From the NCBI RefSeq assembly GCF_016859285.1, contig NC_053414.1, positions 8,568,517 to 8,632,516 on the forward strand: 64,000 nt of DNA, written 5' to 3'. Source of the DNA: Xiphias gladius. Taxonomy: Eukaryota; Chordata; Actinopteri; Istiophoriformes; Xiphiidae. Shown in pieces: positions 11,900-24,100 of this stretch (positions within the stretch are counted from its first letter, which is position 1; every line of letters begins with the position of its first letter). Both the position numbers and the translations under genes were made by a program. The notes beneath the pieces were generated by a model. That model was given only the letters and a program-made list of their open reading frames with translations. It was not told the DNA's origin and ran no database searches.

Positions 11900-12830
11900 A
11901 GAATAAGTAGTCAGGTCCTTTACTTCAGTAAAAGTATCGATGCAACAATGTAAAGATACTCCATTGCAACTAAAAGCCCTGCGTTCAAACTCCTTCATAA
12001 GTAAAAGTACAGATGTATATAACCAGCAAAATGTACTTAAAGTATCAAAAGGACATGCTCTGCAGAAAACTGCGACCCCTGTGATTGACATACTATTACA
12101 TTACGTTACGTAGTGTAGTCCAGTGGTTCACAAACTAGGGACTGGGCCCTCCTAACAGTCGCCGTCAGACAAATCTGAGGGATCATGAGATGATTAATGG
12201 GACAGGAAAGAAGAAAAAAACAACGTTCTGCTACACAAATTTGTATTCATATTTTTGACTTTTCTATAATGTTTGTTTTTTTGTCAAATGCTGAATAATG
12301 TTTTTCCTCTCTGGGCCTCAAACGAGTATTCAAACTAAAATGACACCCAGTGGAGCGCAGCCCTCCGCCAAGGCCGGTGTCGGACAACATCCGTCAGACT
12401 TCAGAGAAAAAAAGCTGAAATTCATAGTAAATGATCCGCATCTGCCCCGAAATGCAGTGGGTTCTTCCAAAGAAACAGGCAGACACAGTTGAAAACATCA
12501 TTTCCTTGGCGCAGGCGATGAAACCATGTGAAAAGTTAACAGAGGAAATCACTCTTTTGTAGAACAGCTGGTGTGACAAGGGGCCCACAAGCCAAAAAAA
12601 GTTTGGAAACAATGAGAACTTGCATTTTACAAGATTATCATGTTTTTTTTTTTTGGTTTTTTTTAAATGAAATCTTGATCTAAAAAGTTACTAGTACTTA
12701 CTTTCCCTCTGATATGTCGTAGAGTAGAAGTTTAAGGTGGCATAAAATGGATATATTCAAGTAAAGTAGCTCAAAATTGCACTTAAGGTCAGTGCTTGGC
12801 AACTTTCCACCACTTCCAGTGGGACTGTAT
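11900..12830 (+). repeat. Composite repeat: TGGTGGAAG-family element containing a second repeat
   Basis: The outer parts (11915-12115 and 12715-12820) match the TGGTGGAAG element. The middle, starting CCAGTGGTTCACAAACTAGG and including GAGATGATTAATGGGACAGG, is a second repeat. The same arrangement occurs at 61552-62480. The overlapping 12298-12492 open frame is not a gene. Confidence 0.6.
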
Positions 12831-12849
12831 AATCATCATATTGCCCAGC

Positions 12850-13095
12850 TCTATTGACCTATATCAGTAATACTCCAATAATATAATAATATAACACTAA
12901 AGGGGCAATTCTGCTGCATAATGAATATTTTTTTTATCCTGGTACTTTATGTACATTTATATGTATACATTTATACACTTTTACGAAAGTATACATTTGA
13001 ATGCAGGACTTTTTCTTGTAATGGAGTTTTTTTTTTTTTAACATACTTTTACTCTGACTAAAGCATCTGGGTACTTCTTCCACCTCTGGGAGGCA
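12850..13095 (-). repeat. TGGTGGAAG-family element, inverted partial copy next to the trip10 promoter
   Basis: Contains ATATCAGTAATACTCCAATA, GGGGCAATTCTGCTGCATAA, TGAATGCAGGACTTTTTCTT and GGGTACTTCTTCCACCTCTG. It ends about 700 bases upstream of the trip10 ATG. Confidence 0.55.
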
Positions 13096-13323
13096 CTGAC
13101 CGACATTTTCATTGCCCGACTTAGTCCGGTGATTTACTCGGGACTTGTCCAGTGCGGTTAATGATTTATTTTTGGTTTAATCTCTCAGGTGCGATGCGGC
13201 AACTGGAGCGTGTTGTTGTTGTTTTAGTGCCAGAGAATGCGCGTGTTTGTTCAAAGGTTTTCACGAGCACTTATGACGAAAACAAACTAAAGCGTATTCA
13301 AAATAAAACAAATAGAAACACCC

Positions 13324-13356
13324 CCCTCTCTCTCTTCCTTTCTCTCTCTCTCTCTC

Positions 13357-13399
<43 letters not shown>

Positions 13400-13490
13400 T
13401 TCTCTCTCTCTCTCTCTCTCTCCCTTTCTCTCTCTCTCTCTCTCTCTCTCCCTCTCTCTCTCTCTCTCCCTCTCCCTCACTCTCTCTCTT
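13324..13490 (+). repeat. (CT)n homopurine/homopyrimidine tract
   Basis: About 165 bases of nearly pure CT with a few CCCTTT interruptions, roughly 310 bases upstream of the trip10 start codon. Long mirror-type Pu/Py tracts can adopt triplex (H-DNA). Overlapping Ser-Leu and Arg-Glu open frames are artefacts. Confidence 0.95.
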
Positions 13491-13499
13491 TCCGGGACC

Positions 13500-14400
13500 C
13501 AAACTTGTTTCAGGAAAAGCGCCTGAACATATTTTTTCTCTCGCGGGCCTGGAGGAACAGGACGGCCGCGTCCGTGCCAAGGAGAAGGCGTAGACTTCCT
13601 CCACACATTTCCTCCGCCATCTCCGCTTTCGAGACTCTAAAAGTTTTGTGGAATCGCTGTAACCAGAGGAGCTCCCCCCCCCCCCTTTTCTTTTTTTTTT
13701 TTTTTTTCCCCCCTCCACCACCTGGGTGCTTCTTTCTCTGCTCTAAAACAACACAGAGGGATTCCTGCGTTTTTCCTCAGACACCCGAACTTCTGCGGAC
13801 ATGGACTTTGGAACGGATCTGTGGGTAAGTTGACAGCTGACTCGGGAGAAGCGGAGCCCGGTGGGACAAGTCCTTCACACAAAGTACCTTCAACATCCCC
13901 TAAGACGAAGGCTCTCCCGCTATTGTTTCCGTCGACACAGTTTGTACACGGGTCTCTTGTCTTTCCCAGGGTAGGCCTGCGTTGAGCAGGCCTAGTCTTG
14001 AGACAGCGGCAGGAGTCTATCTGTAAAGCCTCAAGCCAGAGGATTTCGCAACTCCTGCTGCATACCTTATCATAAGGAGAGGGGGGGGGGGGTTATTGCT
14101 CTTTCTGGCAGGCCGTGCATTCTTATGCGCTCGCTGGTGTAGGCTGAAGGTGTAGTCCACCACCTTTTACTCGTTCGCTCCTCCCTCATGTGCACGCCTG
14201 GACCGCGGCTTCGCTTTGCCAGGTGTCTGCCCGGCCGTCCACGGACGAGGGGGTTTCGTTCGCGACAGCGGCACCCCTCGTCACATCTGTCGCATCTGGT
14301 CAGCGTCTCAGCTGCCGAATCACAGCTCCAGTCGCCAGGTCGGACGACCTCCAAAATCCCGCACGCCAGCCCCGAGCACCAGTGCCCTCTGTAGGGTCAC
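13500..14400 (+). promoter_or_regulatory. trip10: GC-rich trip10 promoter / 5' UTR region
   Basis: This stretch is much more CpG-rich than its surroundings and spans the first coding exon (13801-13824), as expected for a CpG-island promoter. The 5' untranslated region ends TTCTGCGGACATGG. I see no convincing TATA box; the start site is not resolvable by eye. Several overlapping small open frames here have no family resemblance. Confidence 0.55.
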
Positions 14401-14775
14401 TGAGCACCGAAGTGAAAGGGCTGCAACTACTTCGTTGTCAGATTAATCCTTGGATCTATAAAGTATCAGAAATGGGGGCTAAAAAAAAACGCCTATCTCT
14501 ATTTTCTAAACCCCAAAATAATGCCTGCTAACTGCTTGTTTGTCTGCCCCAAACCACAAGATATTCTCTTTACGTCAGAGAAAGGCAGGAAATCCTCCCA
14601 TTTGAGAAGCTGGGACTAAGGAATGTTTGGCATTTTTTGCGCGATGATCAATCGATTATCAGAATAGCTCTCGATTCATTTGCCACTGAGTGACCAATCG
14701 TTAACCGACCGATCGCTTCAGCTGCACGTTGATCACAGTCAGACCAACGTAGAGGATACATGTTATATACAGCAC

Positions 14776-14809
<34 letters not shown>

Positions 14810-15622
14810 TGTGTTGTGTCAAACAAAAAGTCCTGTCCGGGAGAGTTTAATAGTTGGCGAGAGCAAAGAGAGCAAAATTTCCCCGGGAACCCTGCCGCGA
14901 TCGCGGTCAGAGTCGGACTTACATGCCACTGAGATTATTCAACAGTTCAGCACAGAGTGGGGTGAGGCTGTCGGGCTGTGTCTTCAGACGATGGAGGAGT
15001 TGACGCTCAGGAGTCGTTCAACTCCTGCTGCTCGTGGTGCGGGAGTTCGGTGGGGCGTGCGCTTTATCAGACCCAGTGTGGCAGAGAGCCGGGGGATATC
15101 CAAGCATGAGCTGAAGCAACTGATCGATTGGTCGTTTGACAGGAAATGAATCATTCGCCAGGGCTGCAACTGGAAATTATTTTCATTATCGATTTAATTA
15201 GCAAGTTCTTTGTGCCACAAAATGCAAGAAAATAGAGGGAGAAAAAAAGGGCCTATCACACTTTCCCCAAGCCCAAAGTGATGTATTAAAAGGGCTTGTT
15301 TTGTCTGATCGACAGTCCAACACGAAGATATTCAGTTTACTATCACATCAGACAAAGAAAAGCAGCAACTGCTCACATTTGAGAGGCTGTAACCAGTAGA
15401 TGTTCTGCATTCTTGCTTGAACAATGATTCAAGTGAGTCATCGATTATCCGTCAGTGATTCATTTTCTGTTTGACCAACTAATCATTTCAGTCCTGTCAC
15501 CAACCGTTTTGATAATCAATCCGTCGTTTAAGTCATTTTTCTGGTATTCACTTTTAGTCCCTACTACATCTTTGTCATTTTTACATGTGTGAGAAATTGA
15601 GGATATATGTGTGTGTGCATGT

Positions 15623-15659
<37 letters not shown>

Positions 15660-17932
15660 GGGTTATTGGTAGGCTTGTAGTTTCTATTTGTGGCAGATCC
15701 ACGGCCTGATGAAATGTGATGCAGGTGCAAACACTAATTAGAGCTGAAATGATTAGTCAATCAACAGAAACTGTATCTAAAATATTAACTACATTGATAA
15801 TGGATTCATCATTTACTTAATTAATTTGTTCAGCAAAAATGGTAAATAATCACTGGTTCCTGCTCTACAAATTAAATATTTTCCTTTTTTATACTACCCC
15901 CCCCCCCAGGTAAATTTAAAGTGGGAAAAATCGTCAGTGTCTGACAGAACAACCAGTATAATCTGTCAGTTTGTATGAGCTCCTCTTCATCAAAGCTGTG
16001 TCCAAAATCCAGGACTCCGTGCTCTGTATGGCTGCGCCTCTCCATCCAATGACACATGTTTCAGATGTCTTGTGTATCAGTTTAAGCCACATTTCCCCAG
16101 AAATCTGCCAGACATATTTGGTGTCTTTGGAAATTGTGGGATTTCCAGTTCTGTGGGTTTGCTTGTTGTTACTTCTCTTGGATGTTTGACCCTCGCTGAC
16201 CCTCGGTGTGCCGAGCCCGACTCTAGAAGGCTGCTTTCGCATTCATCCGTAGAATGGGGGAAAGTTTCTCCGTGGTCAGCTTTAGAGGCGCTCTTGGCTG
16301 CCTCCGATCGTACTGCCCGTACGGTACGCCCCAGGCGGCTGTCCACCCACTGTAATCTCGTCCCGTAGGTACACGAGAGCGGGTTGTAGCTTAACATACA
16401 TTGTTCACATTTAAAACAGTGGAGGCAGTGGGGAGTCCAGCGGCCAAAGGGTTAAAGCGCATAACACAAAACTGCAACATCCACGGTTCAGTTCCCGTCG
16501 GGGGATGTTCTGTCGCATTTGATGCTGTTGTCATACCCCGCTCTCTCTGCCCTTGTTTCCTGTCTCTCCGTCAAATAGATGAAAGATGGAGGCGGTGGTG
16601 GTGGTGGAAACTTAAAGCTGAGTTTAAGGCTTGTACTTACGAGCATGATTTTGTGACATTACAACTAGTTTTCGGGGCCAATCCTGATCCAATATCCAGG
16701 GAACACAACTGTGATGCGGAAACTTGAAGCCTCCATACACCGACGTTGGACTTTTCAGTAAAACAGGAGACATGTTGTGTCCAGCAGTTAAAATTTTAAC
16801 GTTTTATAATATTTGCATATTCCTAGATTCTAGACTTTCAATGAAGAAGAAGGACTATATGTAATTTTATGAACTTTCATTGATGTAATTGATTTTTTTG
16901 AAAACCCATATCAAGTACAAATTAGTATTTCTATATATCTTAAAATATGTCTGAAGGGGGGATTTAAGTTTTAATGGTGCAACCCATTTTAGCATTTTAC
17001 TACTTAGAAAAGTAGCTAGTAGTTACTAAGAAACCGATTTACAAGTAGCTAGAGCAGCCAATCCTGTTGTTTGGTAGCTTACATTGTGATTTATATGAGC
17101 TAGAATCCGACCTCAGATCAGCCTGGATCAGGAAACACTGCTGTGTTTCGTCACAGAGGGGGGGTGGGACTAGTCCGACTGGCTCCAGCGTTTGGAGAGA
17201 GGCCCGTGGGACCGTCAGTCACAGGGCGGAGGTTCACATTGAGCTAATGATTATCTCATTCCTGAACCCTCTCTGTCTCACTATCAGTATTTCCTCCTCT
17301 CACACAAGCATGCAGATGTATTTCAGTAAAGTAATGGGGCGTAGCAACATAAGTGGGAAATGCATGAAGGAAGAAGTGTCAAATATTCTTCACAGACCTT
17401 AAATCTCTCTATCAAGATCAGCATTTGCAGTGTGTTTCTCGGCCATCTGATTTCCCTGATCACTGTCCTACCTGGTGCAGGTTTCTTCCGGCAAAATGTC
17501 CATTTCGCTCACATCATTCTTTTATATATTCTAATCCTGTTCCTTCCCCCTTCCCTGCCTTCTCCCAGCTCTCTCGTATCCAGGACACTGCTATCTGTGT
17601 TACTGTTTGATCTCTATTTAGCTTCCCCCTCCTCTGAGGACTCAATATCTATGTCTCTGGCTCCAAAAGACCCTGCAGCCTCTTTACGAATACACACAGA
17701 CATACACACACACACACACACGAACAACTGAGAGGTGGAGTTTTTCTCTGTATTTCACAAGAGAAACAACAACAGAACCACCCTGCTCTGTTTGTGCATC
17801 TTGTATCCGTGTATTCATACTGTTCAGTATTGTTGTCACATTCTTCATCAGCGAGCTCTTTATTGTATGTCATGTAACTGTGTAGATGTAAGCCAGTGGG
17901 GACAGAAAGGACAAATGTTACCTGTCTAACAG

Positions 17933-17993
<61 letters not shown>

Positions 17994-18086
17994 TTTTGAA
18001 GGCATGGATGTGTGTTCGTTTTTCATTCCTTACTACACCTTTGTACTTTTCGTGTGTGTGAGAAATTGAGATAAGGAAGGATACCG

Positions 18087-18117
<31 letters not shown>

Positions 18118-21100
18118 TGGACTATTCATAGGCTTTTATTTTCTATTTGTGGCAGATCCACAGCCTGATGAAGTGTGATCCAAATGCAGACACTAATTAG
18201 AGTGGATTAGTCAATCAACAGAAAAATGTATCTAAAATATTAACTACTTTAATAAGGGATTAATCATTTATTTAATGTCTTTTTTGTGTGTGTGTGGAAA
18301 AAATGGCAAATATTTACTGGTTCCCGCTCTACAAATGTAAATATTTTCTGGTTTTTATAACTGAATATTTTGGGGTTTGGGCCTGCTGGTCGTACAAAAC
18401 GAAGCATTTTAAGACATCAGCATGGGCTCTGTTAACGAAACTCAATCCACAAGACTATTCTCGGTGTCTGTGGATGTCAGATGCTGGTGCATAATGTTCA
18501 TTATTTTTTGGACATTAATGCACTCTCTCAGAGCCTGAATATAGAGGGTTGGGCAATAATCAGTAGAACTAGTTGATCTGGTCAACAGAAACTCAGTTGG
18601 TGATAAACGAGTCACATTTCAAGCAAAAATGCTAAATAGTAGCAAATTCCATTCAACTGTTGGTCAAACAAAAGAAGCAGTTTGATGGCATCACATTGGG
18701 CCTTGGGATATTTTTTTTTAACATTTCTGACATTACATAGATAAAACGATTGATCAAGAAAATAATCGGGAGATTAATCAGCAGCCCTACAACATATCTC
18801 AATGCCACAGCTTTATTTTTATTTAAGTAGCCATGTTTTATCACAGCAGTTTGCTACGGAGTCTTATTTTCTGTCACTCACTTAGTAGACACTAAGTGGT
18901 GAGAAAATCAGATATGGTGGAAGCAGTGACTGTACATTCTGTACTGAGGAGCGAGATTACACGAAAACCAGGAATGTAAACAAACAAAGACACAGTATCG
19001 CAAAAGGTACGAATTAAAAGAAATGTTTAAAAGCCACAATAAAAAAATGAACATTATATGAACAATGTAGCAATCGTGGCCCTTCTTATACATTAGTCCC
19101 AGAGTTTCGGGGGACAAAAATGTATAGAAAAAATTGAAAAAAACGTTGTCAAGTTTGATATTCAGCGTCAAACTCTTTGCATGCAGTACCTGTCAGAAAT
19201 AGAGCTGTAACTAACAATGGTTTTATGGTTGATGGATTTTGCTAATTATTGATTCATTGCTTGATTTATTGTTTGGTCTATAAAATGTCATTGCCCATTG
19301 CAATATCTTGGAAACCCAAGGAGTCGTCTTCAGTTTGTTAATTTTGTCCGACAAACTGTCCAAAACCCGTAAATAGTGAGTTTAGTTTCACACAAGAAAG
19401 AGAAAAGCAGCATATCTTCAAATTTGATCTTAAGTGATTAATCAAAACGGTTGCAATCGACTAATTGATCAATCAACTTATCTTTATAGTTCTACTCTGA
19501 AATGCGTGACCCACAGACATCAGCAGACACCTCTTATGATTTCCTGCTGACACTGCAGCCAGCCTCATGACTCGTTTACTACTTGTTTCAGGGGGCTTTT
19601 TGGTTTTCTGCTTTCAGTCTGGTCTTCAGTAGATGAAACGCGTAACCTGGACTGAGGCAGTGTGACCGACTTGGCCTGCCTAAACACCTTACACCTAAAA
19701 AAAACCTCAGTGGTGTCACCATGTGGTGTCGTTGTGTGTCTGTTTTGGGTCCTTGTCCCGCTGCGTTGTCTTAAATTTGGACTGTGCATTAAAACGTCTA
19801 CAGCGCCAACCAATGCCCGCGTAGTCATTGTTTCATTTCAGATCCAAAAACGCTGTAGAGTGAGTACAGAGACAAAAGGATGAAAAATCTGTCACTATCC
19901 AAAATCCACAGTACACTGCACTGTCAGCTGTGTGTTATAGGTTTGCCATGACACCTGTCAGCCTCTGGGTTTTCTTCGGCAGAGGCCGTTAGCGCCTCTG
20001 CCGCACATATGTGCGTTTACCAATGTGTTGCTCTGTGCTGTCCCTCTCCTAGGACCAGTATGACGTCATCGACAAGCAGACGCAGTCAGGCCTTGATCTG
20101 GTGGAGCGATACATAAAGTTTGTGAAGGAACGGACAGAGATAGAGCAGAGCTACGCCAAGCAACTCAGGTGAGCCCACCGGGGTTTCTTCCTCTTCTCAA
20201 TGTTTATTTGTATCTACGTGAAATGTCATTGTGTTTTTTCACGTGTGTGTAACGGAGAGTCACGGTGCTTCCTTTACGCCGAACAGGAGTCTAACCAAGA
20301 AATACGCCAAACGAGGGAGCAAGGAAGAGCAAGACTGCAAGTGAGAGACCAATAAAATGTCCAGTCAATCATTTCCCGCTCATTTCTCTTGAAATGACAC
20401 CTGAACGTTCGCTAAACCCCTGTAGTTGCCGCGAACCCGACAAGCTCTCCATTCTCGCACAGCACGTGCAGATTTGCTCCAAACTGCTCCAAATTCGCCG
20501 GAAATGTTCAAACCGTGGGTCTTCAGTGTCAGACAGTACAGAAGTGGGCTTCTCATCTCTAGCCGTTGAATGACTTGAGTCGTGGCTAGCAGGTATTCTC
20601 AGCTGTTGCTAGCCAGCATAAGCCAACGTTAAGGCTGAAACTGAGGACTGACGCTAAAGTCGCGGGCAAAAATCTTCAACATCCTTGCCAGCTGATGAGC
20701 CATGTAGAAGACATTATTTGTATATTTCAGGGTAGAGCTATTTAGCCATAGCATCATAGTACAATATTGAAATATTGTAAAAACATAATTAAAATGTTAT
20801 TTATTCTAACATAACCTTAGGATGGTTTGGATGATTACTGCAGATATTAGAAGAAACATATTTAACACATTGGTCCAGTTTATGCTTAAATTTTTTTTTG
20901 TTTTTTTCAAACAGTGAGCCTGACTTGTAAAAGAAAAAAACGAAAACAGCTTACTTTAGAACGGATACAAACAGTTTAAGCCACTGATTGGAAAATCACA
21001 GCTCAGGGGTTTGGCTAATGGTCAGTTAAATGTTGGTCTCCACGGCTGCGAGCTTTTGCCTAATTGTCCCTTCCCCCCCCGTTGCAGATTCAGCAATCAC

Positions 21101-24100
21101 GCATCGTTTCAGGAGATCCTGAACGAGCTGAACGATTACGCCGGGCAACGGGAGCTCATCGCTGAAAACATGATGACCGGCATCTGTGTCGAGCTCACCA
21201 AGTACCTTCAGGAACTCAAACATGAACGGAAAACAGTGAGAGAGGGAGGAGGAACACACGGGGGAGGGAGAAAGCAAGGGAGGGAGAGAAGGGAAGAAGG
21301 AAGGAACGGGGAGGTTTGGCAGATTGCAAATTGACCTGATACGCTGTGTCCTCATCTCTAAACTGCAGCACATTTACCGCAACCTCTTCCCTCCCCAGCA
21401 CCTGTCTGATGCAAAGAAGGCCCAGCAGACTTTAGAGAGCAGCTTTAAACACCTAGAAAGTGTGAGTCACTCGTTGTCGCTGCTTGCAGACGCCTAGGTT
21501 GGATCACATAATTCTTACTTGAAAGTCGATTCACCCAGATTACAGGGTCCATTATTTCCCACAATCTCGCAACAATTACTTGAAAGTTTTCTTGAAAGAA
21601 CCGATTTAATTTAGTGCTAATTTTAGGGCAAATGGAACCAAGGTTCTGAAATCTTTATTTACTTTTAGTTTTAGCTGCTTTTGTTTAGTTTAAAAGCAGG
21701 TAAAGATTTATGTATCACTCATTTATTGTTAGAAATTCTATTCTTCATATACTGTAGGTTGAATTATAAGTTTACTTGTAGAGAACTTGCATATTTTTGC
21801 ATGTTTAACAGTAACAGACAATAAGACTCTCGCCTAGCTCAGTATTAGGAATGAATTAGAAATGTAAGGGACTGAACACACTCTATTTCACCTATAGTTA
21901 GAACCAACTGACATGGTTCTTTTCAAGAAACACCCAAGAAAAAATATTAAAAATTTACATAAATGTTAAATGAACAATAGGATTTTCTTTGTAGTACTGA
22001 AAAAAAAAATGAATTTAGAAAATCGAACAGCAACAACTTTTCTTTCTTTCTTTGGTAGAAAGTGGTTTCAATCAAAACTGTTCACAGCGGGATGTGTGGA
22101 TTATTCACAGTAATGTATGTACACTGGAAACACATGAATATTTTAAATGTAATTTTGGTACCACTTGATAATAGGGCTCCCTTTCCAGGGGGTTTATTAA
22201 TTGTAGGTAGTGACTATATCAATGTTAACAGATGATCTTCTAATGCTTAGACCAGTTATTAGCCATTAATTAGAAAACCTATTGTGTTGCCAGGTTTTGA
22301 AAAATCTTTGCTACTTTTGTTTGGCGCAGGGATCCTCTCGTAAAAACATTCCTCCGTAGTCCGACCAGTGGACAAAAATTCCAGTCGGGACCCTTAGTAA
22401 GTTATCTGTTATTACACATCATTACTATGTTAATAATCCATCAAATAGTCCAGAGGTCCTGCGGTACTTTTACAAAAGGTCAGAAGTCCAACAGTGAACT
22501 GAAGAGTGAAAATGACAAAACAAGTGTCCTGCTGGAGGAGGATTAACAGTAGGGAGACTGTTCACCGCCTGGCAACCCGTGGCTTATAACAGGCGTATTA
22601 AGCTTTAGAATACGACTTATTGACCATTAATAAAGCCTTTGATGGCAATTTATGATTTGAGCACCACAAACAAAATTTCACCTAAAATTACCTAAATTTT
22701 TCCGGGTTTAGCAGCAGAAATCTCTTAGAACAGATAACTTTATTTCAAATCCAGGCCAAAATTAAACCAAAACTATCTTTGTCACTAAGAAAATATGAAG
22801 TGGGAAAATATATCAGCTGGACATTTTGTAATTTGGGTGAACTGACATTATTTTGGTGGACAGTCCGCTTGCATTTTTATTATCTCTAGTGGGACTCAAC
22901 TCCCAGAATTTTGCGTTGGTAATACGACTAATGCTCTGTTCATTCAAGTGTATTAAAGTTTATGTGTGTGTTCATGCCTGCAGACTAAGAAGCGCTTCGC
23001 CAAGGAATGGGCGGAGGCTGATAAAGCCACACAACAAGCAGAGAAAACAGAGAGTGACCTATATGCCACCAGGCTCGATGTCGAGAAAGTAAACACACAC
23101 ACCTTAGCATCAGCAGCTGAGCCCTGATTTTATTCACCTGTGGTTTTTGAATAATTTTCGGTCAAAACAACACTTGAACTCTTCTCCCCTCCTGTCCCTC
23201 CCTCCCCTCCTGCCTGCATCTACTCCTGCCTTTATCCCACTTTGCATTTCGTTTTGCATATCTTCCTTTCTCCCTCTTCCTGCATCCTCTCATCTTCCCC
23301 TCCCTTTCTCTTCCCCCACTCCATCTATCCTTCGCTCTCAAGGCCAAGCAGCACGCCCATGCCCGCACACACACGGCGGAGGAGTGCAGGAACGACTACG
23401 CAGCACAGCTCCAGAAATACAACAAGGAACAAAACTTATTCTACTACTCGGAGATACCGCAGATCTTCAATGTGAGACAAAGACACACATGCACGCGTTC
23501 ACAATGCAGTAAATCTGGGCAGAGCTCATCTACCTGCTACTGTTTACTACAAACCAAACACAGCCATGTATTGTCCTTCTCCAGTGGGTTCATATGCATT
23601 TGAATGTATGACGTACAGTCCGGTCCATAAGTATTTGGACAGTGACACAATGTTCATGTTCTTGCCTCTGTACACCACAACGATGGATTTGGAACGAAGT
23701 CATCAAGATGTGATTGAAGTGTAGACTTTCAGCCTCAATTCAAGTGGTTTATCAAAAATACCCCATTTACCGTTAACATAGAAATTACAGCCATTTTTCT
23801 ACCTAGTCCTTCATTTTCAGAGGCCATCATTAGACTGAAAAAACAAAACAAATCAACAATTGGGTACATTATTAAAAAGAAGGAATACACTGGTGAGCTC
23901 AGCAACACCAAAAGGCCTGGAAGACCACAGAAAACAACTAAAGTGGATGATCGCAGAATTCTTCCCTTGACGGCGAAAAATTACTTACAACATCTAGTCA
24001 GGTCAAGAAAGCTCTCGAGGAGGCAGGTGTATCATTTTAAAAGTCTACAATCACGAGGCGCCTTCATGAACCTAAATACAGAGGGTTTACCGGGAAGTGC

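Noticed and set aside
13152-13721. Long Ser-Leu and Arg-Glu open frames on both strands
   Set aside because: Produced by the (CT)n tract, which has few stops in any frame.
14188-14531. Overlapping GC-rich open frames after trip10 exon 1
   Set aside because: CpG-island shadow frames in three phases with no family resemblance; the trip10 phase does not continue into them.
16440-16515. Possible tRNA gene
   Set aside because: A- and B-box-like motifs are present but no cloverleaf forms, and a SINE-like tail follows.
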